Shown here: positions 16,767 through 25,041 of the stretch, one piece after another | Layout: the number at the start of each line of letters is the position of its first letter | Numbering within the stretch: position 1 is the first letter of the stretch | NCBI GenBank assembly: GCA_965220955.1 | Contig: CBDCRK010000013.1 | Span: 60,100-124,099, forward strand | Source of the DNA: CBDCRK01 sp965220955 | Lineage (GTDB): Bacteria > Desulfobacterota > Binatia > Bin18 > CBDCRK01 | Direction of reading: 5' to 3' | DNA: 64,000 nt | Made by a program: the position numbers and the translations under genes | The notes under the pieces: model-generated | Seen by the model: only the letters and a program-made list of their open reading frames with translations | Database searches by the model: none | Told to the model about the DNA's origin: nothing

Positions 16767-17747
16767 ATGGAAATTCCCAAAGAAAAGCTGCTGCAGATGT
16801 ATCACACCATGCAGAAGATCCGCCAGTTTGAGGAGCGTATACGGGACATGTTTAAAGCCGGGCAGATCCCCGGTTTTATCCATGCCTCAATTGGCGAAGA
16901 GGCATCAGCTACCGGAGTGTGTGCTGCTCTTACGGACAAGGACTATATTACCAGCACCCACCGGGGCCATGGTCACCTGATTGCCAAAGGCGGCAACCTC
17001 AAGCCTATGACGGCCGAAATCTTTGGCAAGAAGACCGGCTATTGTAAGGGCAAAGGAGGGTCGATGCACATTGCCGACTTTAACATAGGAATACTGGGTG
17101 CTAACGGCATTGTTGGGGCTGGTCTTCCTATTTCTACCGGAGCCGCCCTGGCAGCAAAGCTACGGGGAAGCGGGGAAGTTGCCGTGTGCTTTTTTGGTGA
17201 CGGGGCCTCTAACGAAGGAACATTTCATGAGTCTCTTAACATAGGTTCTACCTGGAAGCTGCCGGTGGTCTATGTGTGCGAGAACAACGGCTTTGGCGAG
17301 TTTACCGCCATGCGGGATGCAACCTCAGTCAAAGACATTGCTGACCGTGCTCGAGGACACGATATCCCTGGAGTCGTAATCAATGGCAACGATGTGGTTG
17401 AGGTTTACGAGACCACAGTCCAGGCAGTAGAGCGGGCCAGGAAAGGTCAGGGACCCACGCTCATAGAAGCCAAGACATACAGATGGGAGGGTCATGTAGT
17501 GGGCGAGGAAGCTCTTCTTGGCAAATGGGCCTATCGTAGCCAGGAAGAGATCGAAGATTGGAAGCGGCGCTGTCCCCTTGTCGCATTTGAGAAACGCTTT
17601 ACCGACGCAGGGGTGTTTACCCAGGCAGAACTTGATGCGGTCAAGGACGAAGTCAAGCGCGAGATGGATGAAGCCGTAGCCTTTGCTCAGGAAAGCCCAC
17701 TCCCTAACCCCGAAGAGGCGCTAGAAGATATGTTTGCTAACCCTTAA
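16767..17747 (+). CDS. acoA: Thiamine-diphosphate-dependent dehydrogenase E1 alpha subunit (acetoin/2-oxoacid type)
   Basis: A 326-residue E1-alpha of the acetoin/pyruvate dehydrogenase type. It starts LLQMYHTMQKIRQFEERIRD, has THRGHGHLIAKGG and KGGSMHIADFNIGILGANGI, and the ThDP motif GDGASNEGTF through VCENN spans residues 144-174. With E1-beta it decarboxylates the substrate and transfers the acyl group to the lipoyl group of E2. The short length and GANGIVGAG segment fit AcoA-like enzymes. The ribosome site is AAGGAGG eight bases before ATG. It is the first gene of an alpha-beta-E2 operon with 16-base gaps. No E3 is in the window. Confidence 0.93.
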   Translation: MEIPKEKLLQMYHTMQKIRQFEERIRDMFKAGQIPGFIHASIGEEASATGVCAALTDKDYITSTHRGHGHLIAKGGNLKPMTAEIFGKKTGYCKGKGGSMHIADFNIGILGANGIVGAGLPISTGAALAAKLRGSGEVAVCFFGDGASNEGTFHESLNIGSTWKLPVVYVCENNGFGEFTAMRDATSVKDIADRARGHDIPGVVINGNDVVEVYETTVQAVERARKGQGPTLIEAKTYRWEGHVVGEEALLGKWAYRSQEEIEDWKRRCPLVAFEKRFTDAGVFTQAELDAVKDEVKREMDEAVAFAQESPLPNPEEALEDMFANP

Positions 17748-17763
17748 AGAAGGAAGGTGGAAT

Positions 17764-18732
17764 ATGCATGAAATTACTTATATCCAGGCGATCCACGAGG
17801 CTTTAAAGGAAGAGATGCAGAGGGATCCCCTTACCTTCCTTATGGGGGAGGATATACAGTCGGGGCTCTTTGGGGGCACTACCGGCTTGGTGGGTGAATT
17901 TGGTCCAGACCGGGTGCGCAACACGCCCATCTCGGAGGCAGGATTTGTTGGCGCCGGAGTAGGAGCCGCCATGGCTGGGGCGCGGCCGATTGTGGAGATC
18001 TCGTTCGCCAGCTTTACCTACTGTAGCTGGGATCAGCTCTGTAACCAGGCAGCAAAACTCCGCTACATGTCTGGTGGGCAGGCCGATATTCCCATTACTT
18101 TCCGGACACTCTATGGGGCCCTGGGCTCGGCTGCGGCCCAGCACTCGGAGACAATCTATGGCCAGCTTATGAGTGTGCCAGGATTAAAGATAGTGCTACC
18201 CTCCGGTCCCTATGACATGAAGGGACTGCTCAAGTCTGCCATCCGAGACAACGATCCGGTGATTGTATTTGAACACGGCAGGCTTGGCCGGTTAAAAGAA
18301 CAGATACCGGATGAGGAGTACCTTGTGCCTTTAGGCAAAGGAGCGGTAAAGCGGGAAGGAAAGGATGTCACTGTGGTGGGCGTTGGGCAGATGGTGCAAC
18401 AGGCTCTGGCCGCGGCCACAGCGCTGGAGAAGGAGGGCATCTCGGTTGAGGTAGTGGACCCTCGCACCCTTGTTCCCCTCGATGAGGAAATTATTCTTAA
18501 CTCAGTGCAAAAGACCCACCGGGTAGTCGTGGCAGATGAAGGGCATTCGCGCGGTGGCGCGGCGGCAGACATTGCCGCCATTATTGCCGACAAAGGATTT
18601 GATTATCTGGATGGGCCAGTAAAGAGAGTCACCGCCCTTGATGTGCCCATTCCCTTTAGCCCGCCCATGGAGGCCTTTGTTGTACCCAATGAGCAAAAGA
18701 TCCAGGCGGCGGTGAAGGAACTGACAGGGTAA
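17764..18732 (+). CDS. acoB: Thiamine-diphosphate-dependent dehydrogenase E1 beta subunit
   Basis: A 322-residue protein from the ATG at 17764, preceded by GGAAGGTGG. An upstream in-frame start at 17734 would overlap the alpha gene and has no site. It begins ITYIQAIHEALKEEMQRDP and holds FLMGEDIQSGLFGGTTGL, TPISEAGFVGAGVGAAMAG and the C-terminal transketolase segment VDPRTLVPLDEEII. The beta chain supplies the Glu that activates ThDP and forms an alpha2-beta2 tetramer with the preceding product. The substrate, acetoin or a branched or short 2-oxoacid, is not settled by sequence. Confidence 0.93.
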   Translation: MHEITYIQAIHEALKEEMQRDPLTFLMGEDIQSGLFGGTTGLVGEFGPDRVRNTPISEAGFVGAGVGAAMAGARPIVEISFASFTYCSWDQLCNQAAKLRYMSGGQADIPITFRTLYGALGSAAAQHSETIYGQLMSVPGLKIVLPSGPYDMKGLLKSAIRDNDPVIVFEHGRLGRLKEQIPDEEYLVPLGKGAVKREGKDVTVVGVGQMVQQALAAATALEKEGISVEVVDPRTLVPLDEEIILNSVQKTHRVVVADEGHSRGGAAADIAAIIADKGFDYLDGPVKRVTALDVPIPFSPPMEAFVVPNEQKIQAAVKELTG

Positions 18733-18747
18733 TAGAAGGAGGATGCT

Positions 18748-19980
18748 GTGGCCGTAGAGGTTGTTATGCCCAAGTTCGGCCTGACTATGCTGGAGGGAAC
18801 CATCCAGCGTTGGTTTAAGGCTGAGGGTGAGGAAATCAAGGCGGGCGAGCCGTTGTTCGAAGTCGAAACAGAAAAAATTCTCTATGAGGTGGAGGCGCCG
18901 GCCAACGGCACTGTGGCCAGGCTCCTTTTTAATGTTGAGGCAACCGTGCCCGTGGGCCAAGCGATAGCGGTGATTGCTGAACCTGGAGAGGATGTGGCCG
19001 AGGTGGCAGCAAGTTACCAAGGAGCCCCTGCTGTGGCCGCAACAGCGGCTGCTCCTGCTCCAGCTGCACAACCTGCTGGAGCAGGAGGAAGAAGGCCTGA
19101 GGCTGGGGGGGGAGAGAGAAAACCCATTACCCCGGCAGCCAGACGTTTGGCCGAAGAACATGGGATTGATGTTTCCCGTCTTACCGGCACGGGTCCCAGT
19201 GGCCGCATCACCCGTGAGGATGTACAAACGGCTATTGAAGCCAAAGCCCAGCAGCCGTTCTCGCCGACCCCTACGGCAGCTCCGCAGCCATCCCCTACAG
19301 CAGAAACCATTCCGGTGCGTGGCATGCGTAAGGTAATTGCCGAACGCATGCACAAGAGCCTACAGGGCAGCGCCCAGCTTACTATCACTACCGAAGTAGA
19401 CGTGACCCAACTCATCGACCGCCGCCAGGAGGTGCAGCGAGAGTTTAGCGCCACCTATACCGACTTTATTATTCAGGCCTGCGCCCATGCTCTTCGTCTC
19501 CACCCACGCATGAACTCGGCGCTCGATGGCGAGACCATTCATGTCTTGCCGGATGTCCATGTAGGTATGGCTGTTGCCCTGGATGAAGGACTCATTGTGC
19601 CGGTAATCCGTCATGTAGACCAAAAGCCGCTGTTTGAGATTGCCCAGGAATCGAGTGCTCTAGCAGAGAAGGCCCGGGCCGGGCGCCTTGCGCTGGAGGA
19701 GGTTTCGGGCGGCACGTTTACCGTTTCTAACCTGGGTATGTACGGGGTGGATGGGTTTACCCCGATTCTTAATTCTCCTCAGAGTGGCATCCTGGGAGTG
19801 GGGCGGATTGTGGAAAAGCCAGTAGTCTATAGAGGGGAAATTACTAAGCGAGCCATGATGGTGCTTAGCCTAACGTTTGACCACCGGGTGATTGACGGAG
19901 CACCGGCCGGGGCATTTCTTCAGACCGTAGCCGATTTGCTTGCCCACGGCAACAGAGTCTCGCTCAATATCAAGGGATAA
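18748..19980 (+). CDS. acoC: Dihydrolipoamide acyltransferase (E2) with one lipoyl domain
   Basis: A 410-residue E2 begun with GTG at 18748 after GAAGGAGG. One lipoyl domain (residues 1-80) carries Lys43 in VETEKI rather than the usual ETDKA. An Ala/Pro linker follows, then a peripheral-subunit-binding domain (ITPAARRLAEEHGIDVSRL, with TGPSGRITREDV) and the catalytic domain ending LTFDHRVIDGAPAG, with catalytic His379 and Asp383. It transfers the acyl group from lipoamide to CoA and forms the complex core. It lies 15 bases after E1-beta. The binding domain implies an E3 supplied from elsewhere in the genome. A nitrilase follows 24 bases later. Confidence 0.93.
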   Translation: MAVEVVMPKFGLTMLEGTIQRWFKAEGEEIKAGEPLFEVETEKILYEVEAPANGTVARLLFNVEATVPVGQAIAVIAEPGEDVAEVAASYQGAPAVAATAAAPAPAAQPAGAGGRRPEAGGGERKPITPAARRLAEEHGIDVSRLTGTGPSGRITREDVQTAIEAKAQQPFSPTPTAAPQPSPTAETIPVRGMRKVIAERMHKSLQGSAQLTITTEVDVTQLIDRRQEVQREFSATYTDFIIQACAHALRLHPRMNSALDGETIHVLPDVHVGMAVALDEGLIVPVIRHVDQKPLFEIAQESSALAEKARAGRLALEEVSGGTFTVSNLGMYGVDGFTPILNSPQSGILGVGRIVEKPVVYRGEITKRAMMVLSLTFDHRVIDGAPAGAFLQTVADLLAHGNRVSLNIKG

Positions 19981-20004
19981 GGATTACCGCACAGGTCAAG
20001 GGCG

Positions 20005-21069
20005 ATGGGGCGGCGGTTTCCCAAGTTTATGGCGGCGGCCGTGCAGGCCTCTTCCGTCGCCCTTGACCGAGAGGCAACCACGGACAAAGCCGGCCGCTTG
20101 ATCCAAGAGGCAGGAAAGAGTGGTGCTCGCCTCATTGTCTTTCCAGAGACGTTTATTCCCGTCTACCCAATATGGGTTTTCCAGCTAAATGCGCGTGATG
20201 CCAGTATTCTTAATCACCAACTCTTTCTCAACGCTGTAGAAGTCCCTAGCCCTGCTACTGAGGCACTCGGCAAGGCCGCAAAGAGCGCAGGAGCCTACCT
20301 GGCCATGGGCATAAATGAACGGGCAGGTGGAACTCTCTACAACACCATTCTTTTTATTGGCCCGGACGGCAGCATCTTGGGTCGTCACAGAAAGCTCATG
20401 CCAACTCAGCACGAGCGAACAATCTGGGGCATGGGAGATGAGAGCGATATAAAAATCTTTGCTACGGAACTCGGTAGGATTGGCGGGCTTATCTGTTTTG
20501 AGCACAGTATGGCGTTAGTTCGCTATGCTCTGGCCAGCCTGGGGGAGGAGATCCACCTGGCCGTGTGGCCAGGCATGGCCAAAGACCGGACTCCCTTTCA
20601 TACCGGCATTATCGACGCCGCTATCCGTCATTACGCCTTCGAAGCGGGGGTATTTGTGGTTAGCGCTACATGTGTGTGGGACGAGGCGTTTTGCCAGTGG
20701 TTTACCCAGCAAGCCGGGGTTGAAGAGAGGCATATTAACGCCGTGCACGGTTTAGTAGGCTATTCCGCTATTGTTGACCCCCACGGTTATTTTCTTGCCG
20801 GACCAGCCCTGCAGGGTGAACAGATTCTTTATGCCGAGATTGATCTCGAAAAGATCGTAGAGCGAAAACTTATTAACGATGGCACCGGCCACTATGCCCG
20901 GCCAGACATAGTACAGCTTATGTTTGCCCAGGGGGAACCCCAGCCGGTTGCTGTTGAGCCGAAGCTCCCCGCAGAAGCTGCCTCGCCTTCAGAGCCCCCT
21001 TCACTAGAGGTCGGAAGCGAAGAGGACCTTTTGGTTAACCTGGAGAGTGCCTACCCGGAAGAGGGGTGA
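20005..21069 (+). CDS. Nitrilase-superfamily C-N hydrolase (aliphatic nitrilase-like)
   Basis: A 354-residue protein with the Glu48 (FPETF), Lys130 (GRHRKLMPTQHER) and Cys164 (GGLICFEHSM) triad of nitrilases. The region around it (PVYPIWVF, HRKLMPTQHERTIWGMGD, GEEIHLAVWPGM) resembles true branch-1 nitrilases that convert nitriles to acids and ammonia, rather than amidases. The usual CWE is CFE here. The C-terminal 40 residues are Pro/Glu rich and probably disordered, as in filament-forming nitrilases. The start is ambiguous (20005 with a weak AAGGGC, or internal Met9). It lies 24 bases after the E2 gene on the same strand, so co-transcription is likely and it may feed carboxylates to the operon. 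Confidence 0.88.
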   Translation: MGRRFPKFMAAAVQASSVALDREATTDKAGRLIQEAGKSGARLIVFPETFIPVYPIWVFQLNARDASILNHQLFLNAVEVPSPATEALGKAAKSAGAYLAMGINERAGGTLYNTILFIGPDGSILGRHRKLMPTQHERTIWGMGDESDIKIFATELGRIGGLICFEHSMALVRYALASLGEEIHLAVWPGMAKDRTPFHTGIIDAAIRHYAFEAGVFVVSATCVWDEAFCQWFTQQAGVEERHINAVHGLVGYSAIVDPHGYFLAGPALQGEQILYAEIDLEKIVERKLINDGTGHYARPDIVQLMFAQGEPQPVAVEPKLPAEAASPSEPPSLEVGSEEDLLVNLESAYPEEG

Positions 21070-21587
21070 GAGAGCAATGCGGTAAAGTAAATCGGCATCG
21101 CACTAGGCAGATACAATGGGCAAGAAAGCGTATGGAGAAAGTTTTAGGGGTAAAGTGTTAGGCTGCTCTTAGCACATCGGCTTTAATGATGCGTGAGCGT
21201 ACCGGAGCGAGCTTTCTGATACAGACTAAAACCACGGATGGATCTGGGGTACGTGTCCGCTCGGCAAGTCGGCGACTCCAGACGTTAAAAGCCACATTTC
21301 CCTCAATCTAAAGAGCGATTTCGCCCCCTGCGGAATATCCATAGTCTCCCTCCTTTTTTGCCACTGGAGTCTGCCAGGGCAGTGTGACTAGGAAACCCAA
21401 CGACCCAGATCCTACTCCAACTCAGTCGCAGGCGTTTGACATGCTCCCGCACATGCACTAGATGGGGAACCTAGAGTTCTCAAGAGAGAACCGATGACAC
21501 CGCTCAGTTGATAACGAGGAGTTCTTTCACGAAATGCAGTAGCATTTTTCTGAGGCAGAGATTTTGAATTCGGATAGGAGGAACGAT
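21070..21587. other. Intergenic stretch with a possible decayed minus-strand gene
   Basis: No intact gene is seen. On the minus strand, codons from about 21430 to 21160 read through one internal TAG with a protein-like pattern (LGFLVTLPWQTPVAKKEGDY, then GNVAFNVWSRRLAERTRTPD, ending KADVLRAA and TAA). I cannot name the family. It may be a remnant or chance. The last 40 bases hold the ribosome site of the following esterase. Confidence 0.3.
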
Positions 21588-22550
21588 ATGGACATGACTA
21601 GTCGGCTAGACCCAGAGCTGGCAGCTCCCCTTGAAACCTGGCTCAACGCAACGAAAGGTGGGATTAAGCTACATGATATTCCAGCAGCGCGTAGGATGAT
21701 GGATGAACTGGCTGAAGCCCAGATGGCCAAGGCTCCTACGATCGAGGGTATCAGCACTGAGGATAGGCAGGTGCCTAGTCCTGAGGGCGATGTCTTTGTT
21801 CGGATTTATCAGCCAACGGATCGGCCTGACACCTTGCCTGCCTTGCTGTGGATTCATGGCGGTGGTTATGTTCTGGGCAGCGTCGAACGAGACGATTTGT
21901 TGGCCAAGCATTTGGCCAGAGTTGGGCAGTGCGTAGTTGCGTCAGTCGAGTATCGGCTTGCCCCTGAGCACCCCTTTCCCGCACCCGTCGAGGATTGTTA
22001 TGCCGCGCTCAAGTGGCTGTCGGCCCATAGCGCTGAACTCGGTGTTAAGCAGTCACGTATTGCCATAGGCGGAGCGAGTGCAGGCAGTGGACTAGCGGCT
22101 GGCCTAGCACTGCTTACACGCGATCGGGCTGAAGTGGAAGTAGCCTTTCAACTCCTGATCTACCCGATGATTGACGACCGAAACATCGCTCCTGCCAGTG
22201 AGACAGTCCCTGACAACTTTGTGTGGACCCGAGAAAATAACCTGATGGGCTGGAGAGCCTACCTTGGACGTGAGCCTGGCGGGGTAGACGTGTCCCCCTA
22301 TGCCGCCGCCGCTCGAGCGACTGACCTGACGGGCTTGCCTCCGGCGTATATTCCGGTGGGCGACCTCGACCTGTTCTTAGACGAAAACATTACCTACGCT
22401 CAGCGTCTGCTGGCGGCCGGTGTCCCGACCGAGCTCCATGTGTATCCAGGTGCATTTCATGGCTTCAATGGTTTCGTGCCCGGCGCAGAGATCTCGCAGC
22501 GTTTTAATGCCGAGCGTGACAATGCACTGAAGCGCATGCTCCACCGTTAA
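21588..22550 (+). CDS. Alpha/beta hydrolase, hormone-sensitive-lipase-family esterase
   Basis: A 320-residue esterase from the ATG at 21588, six bases after AGGAGG, with a possible longer frame from 21564. The oxyanion motif HGGGYVLG, the nucleophile elbow GGASAGSGLA, the Asp in VGDLDLF and the catalytic His in PGAFHGF place it in the bacterial HSL (family IV) group, which hydrolyses short-chain acyl esters. The enzyme is cytoplasmic, with no signal peptide. It is followed by a strong hairpin at 22564 and then a CoA-transferase gene. Freed acids could be passed to that transferase, by inference only. Confidence 0.93.
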   Translation: MDMTSRLDPELAAPLETWLNATKGGIKLHDIPAARRMMDELAEAQMAKAPTIEGISTEDRQVPSPEGDVFVRIYQPTDRPDTLPALLWIHGGGYVLGSVERDDLLAKHLARVGQCVVASVEYRLAPEHPFPAPVEDCYAALKWLSAHSAELGVKQSRIAIGGASAGSGLAAGLALLTRDRAEVEVAFQLLIYPMIDDRNIAPASETVPDNFVWTRENNLMGWRAYLGREPGGVDVSPYAAAARATDLTGLPPAYIPVGDLDLFLDENITYAQRLLAAGVPTELHVYPGAFHGFNGFVPGAEISQRFNAERDNALKRMLHR

Positions 22551-22563
22551 ATGACTGCATCAA

Positions 22564-22586
22564 CACCACCTGCACAGCAGGTGGTG
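22564..22586 (+). terminator. Perfect 10-bp stem, 3-base loop hairpin after the esterase gene
   Basis: CACCACCTGC at 22564-22573 pairs perfectly with GCAGGTGGTG at 22577-22586 around the loop ACA. It starts 14 bases past the esterase stop. No run of T follows, so it may be a Rho-assisted terminator or an RNA-stability element. Confidence 0.6.
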
Positions 22587-22777
22587 CCAGGCTTTGTCTT
22601 CAACCGACTGTTGAGAGTGATTCTTTGAGGGGTTGTTCTACCCCGTGAAAAAAAGTGTGTAATGTCTGTAAGTGTCTTCGTCTACCTCACTGGCTCTTCT
22701 GAACCTTGGCGAGCCGGCCAATTGCTGGCAGAATGCCACAGTACAGCAACGAGCCTAGTTTCTTAAAGGAGTTTATT

Positions 22778-23998
22778 ATGCAGAATGGAATTCTATCTGG
22801 TCTGCGTGTTATTGACTGCGGAACCTACGTCGCCGGGCCAGCGTCGACGACGATCATGTCGGATTTTGGGGCGGAGGTGTTAAAGATCGAGCGGCCGCAA
22901 GGCGGGGATCTATACCGATTCATGGCTGATCTGCCGGGGTTTGCCAAGGCAGACCTCAACTGGCCCTGGATTCTGACAAGTCGGAATAAGAAAAGTATCG
23001 CACTCGACCTCAGTTCACCCCAAGGACGGGAAGTCCTCATCCGTCTGGTCAAGACAGCGGATGTCTTTGTCACCAACTACCAGCACCCTCTGCTCGAAAA
23101 GTTCCAGCTGACCTGGGATCACCTACAGCAGGAAAACGAGCGCCTCATCTATGCGCATCTGACCGGCTACGGAGACACGGGTGAGGATGCCGATGCGCCG
23201 ACATTTGATGCGCTGGCGTATTGGGCGCGATCGGGCTTGATGATGAGCGTAGTAGGCATGGATGGCACTCCTGGTGGGCCACGGCCGGGGATGGGCGATC
23301 ACCCAACTTCAATGTCCCTATTCGGCGCGATCCTGCTCGGACTGTATCACCGCGAACGCACCGGGCGTGGCTTAAAGGTTGGGACGTCGCTGATGGCAAG
23401 CGGTGCCTGGGCAAATGCCTGCGATTTACAGGCCAAATTCTGTAACGCCACGTTTCCGGAACGCGGGAGTGATGGAACTCCCCCAAACCCGCTTGCGGCA
23501 GGGTATCTGAGCCGCGACGGCAAGGCATTCTTGGTTGTGTTGCTTGATCCTGACAAAGAATTTCCGAACCTCTGCCAGGCACTCGGCCAGGAGGAGTTGG
23601 CCACCAACCCACTGTTCGCGACCAATGCGGCCAGAACAGAGAATGCTGCTGCGTTGTTTGCGATTCTACAATCGCAGTTCGTATCGCGGGATCTCGCCGA
23701 ATGGCGGGTGCTATTCAAGCAGTCTGACATCAAATGGGCTCCTTTGCCAAAGCTAGACGAGGCGGTCGAAGATCCGCAGATGCGTGCTGCCGGTGCTTTT
23801 GTTGACATGGACTATCCTGATCATGGCAAGCTTACGACCATCAACAGTCCCATTTTTACAACAGCCGGCGAAAAGCGAACACCGACGGCTGCGCCGCAGC
23901 TCGGCGCTCATACCAATGAGGTGTTACGCGATCTTGGTTATGACGAAGAGACCATTGCAGCGCTCGTCCGTGACGGGGTGGCGACGATGGGCGACTAA
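22778..23998 (+). CDS. CaiB/BaiF CoA-transferase family III, divergent active-site segment
   Basis: A 406-residue protein from the ATG at 22778 after AAAGGAG. An upstream in-frame start at 22706 has no signal. It begins GLRVIDCGTYVAGPASTTIM and has FGAEVLKIERPQGGD, RNKKSIALDLSSPQG, VFVTNYQHP and LIYAHLTGYGDTGEDAD. The segment equivalent to the catalytic Asp region reads GRGLKVGTSLMAS, so Gly stands at the Asp position. This makes standard aspartyl-anhydride chemistry uncertain. Codon choice here looks more GC-ending than in the neighbouring genes, compatible with separate acquisition. A sthA tail fragment follows directly. Confidence 0.88.
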   Translation: MQNGILSGLRVIDCGTYVAGPASTTIMSDFGAEVLKIERPQGGDLYRFMADLPGFAKADLNWPWILTSRNKKSIALDLSSPQGREVLIRLVKTADVFVTNYQHPLLEKFQLTWDHLQQENERLIYAHLTGYGDTGEDADAPTFDALAYWARSGLMMSVVGMDGTPGGPRPGMGDHPTSMSLFGAILLGLYHRERTGRGLKVGTSLMASGAWANACDLQAKFCNATFPERGSDGTPPNPLAAGYLSRDGKAFLVVLLDPDKEFPNLCQALGQEELATNPLFATNAARTENAAALFAILQSQFVSRDLAEWRVLFKQSDIKWAPLPKLDEAVEDPQMRAAGAFVDMDYPDHGKLTTINSPIFTTAGEKRTPTAAPQLGAHTNEVLRDLGYDEETIAALVRDGVATMGD

Positions 23999-24008
23999 AT
24001 CGGACCAC

Positions 24009-24161
24009 AGTACCTTATTGATCCACATTGGTCAGACGGTTTTAGCCTTCAACGGCACCATGGACTTTTTTATCGACAATACGTTCAACTATTCCACCTT
24101 GGCTGAGTGTTACCGGGTCGCGGCTCTGGACGGTTATAATAAAGTTATGGCGGATGAGTGA
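24009..24161 (+). pseudogene. sthA: C-terminal fragment of soluble pyridine nucleotide transhydrogenase (SthA)
   Basis: About 50 codons ending at TGA 24159-24161 read LLIHIGQTVLAFNGTMDFFI, then NTFNYSTLAECYRVAALDGY. This matches the SthA C-terminus (VHIGQAxx...[25 protein letters not shown]). The rest of the roughly 465-residue flavoprotein is missing. The fragment begins 11 bases after the preceding stop codon. It has no start codon of its own and is a remnant. Confidence 0.8.
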
Positions 24162-24294
24162 AACCGCCCCGGTAAACTAGGACGCCGTACAGTCGCTGCC
24201 GAGAGCCACACCAACCAAACCGATAACCGAAGATTGCCAACGTTATTCCTGCAGCAGTGCCCAGGTACACAGTCTGGATGGAAATTCGTGCGGA

Positions 24295-24807
24295 CTAAAA
24301 ATCTCCGCGTTTAATGCGGTCAAACATATTCCTGGTATTATCATCCAGAACAAAAATCTCCATAATAGAGCCAATGGCTGCCTCAGTGTCAAAATAGGCA
24401 AAGCGTACTCCTGGATTGTTGCCAATGCGCCCACTTTGGATAACCGGGTAACCATTGTGGGCGAAATCACCCACTGACTTACCGTAGTCATCAACAATGA
24501 ATCCCAAATGGTGCAGCCCCTCTCCCTTTTTTTCCAAGAACTCTCTGTAGATACTCTCCCCAGAGATATACTCAATAAGTTCGATTTGCGCGTCTCCGGC
24601 ATAGGCTAGGGCAATATGTATGTGGAAGTTGCCCTCTCCACCCCGATAGGTCCTTTCTTTTACCTTCACGTCCTCAAGTAGAAAGAAGCGGGGTACCCCC
24701 ATATGTTCATGAAAAAACTTCTGCCCAGCTTTAATGTCCTTGACTACAAAGGCAATCTGGTGAAACCCTGAGGCCAGGTAGGCATACGGTGATGCTGTAA
24801 TACTCAT
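24295..24807 (-). CDS. VOC-family (glyoxalase/methylmalonyl-CoA epimerase-like) protein
   Basis: A 170-residue protein with two beta-alpha-beta-beta-beta modules. The first metal-type His is in GFHQIAFVVKDI, the second in GLHHLGFIVDDY, and the Glu at the end of the second module in IMEIFVLD. IELIEYISGESIY is the paired strand of the first module. The pattern resembles methylmalonyl-CoA epimerase and related lyases that use a divalent metal. The ribosome site is GGGAGGAAA before ATG at 24807. It stands alone on the minus strand, divergent from the acyl-CoA dehydrogenase gene. Confidence 0.85.
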   Translation of the reverse strand: MSITASPYAYLASGFHQIAFVVKDIKAGQKFFHEHMGVPRFFLLEDVKVKERTYRGGEGNFHIHIALAYAGDAQIELIEYISGESIYREFLEKKGEGLHHLGFIVDDYGKSVGDFAHNGYPVIQSGRIGNNPGVRFAYFDTEAAIGSIMEIFVLDDNTRNMFDRIKRGDF

Positions 24808-24850
24808 GGCTTTCCTCCCTTTCCGTTCGTGCTGAACTTTTTGACTTGGC

Positions 24851-24888
24851 TCTCATCCTAACCCCCTCCTCAAAGAGAAGAGGAAATC
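24851..24888. repeat. REP-like element, CATCCTAACC type, copy A
   Basis: Starts CTCATCCTAACCCCCTCCTC and is followed by an imperfect inverse arm, GAGAAGAGGAAAT. The same head CATCCTAACC with an analogous CTCATCAA turn and purine-rich arm occurs at 28048-28083. Such elements are common in environmental genomes. They lie between genes and can form imperfect hairpins. Confidence 0.55.
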
Positions 24889-25041
24889 GCCCTCGCCCTG
24901 AATAAGTCGCTCCTGAAGGGGTCGTCCTCAAAGGGAGAGTAGAGGGGCAAGGATCTGATCATAACCTTGCACTATAAACCACTTTACCATTGCCCTGGAA
25001 GAGGCTAAGGTATAGCCACCCGACAATACCGGAGGAATACC

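Noticed and set aside
18502..19353. Minus-strand frame of 283 codons
   Set aside because: It is antisense to the E1-beta and E2 genes, which are unmistakable; composition is Ser/Arg/Leu-rich as usual for shadows.
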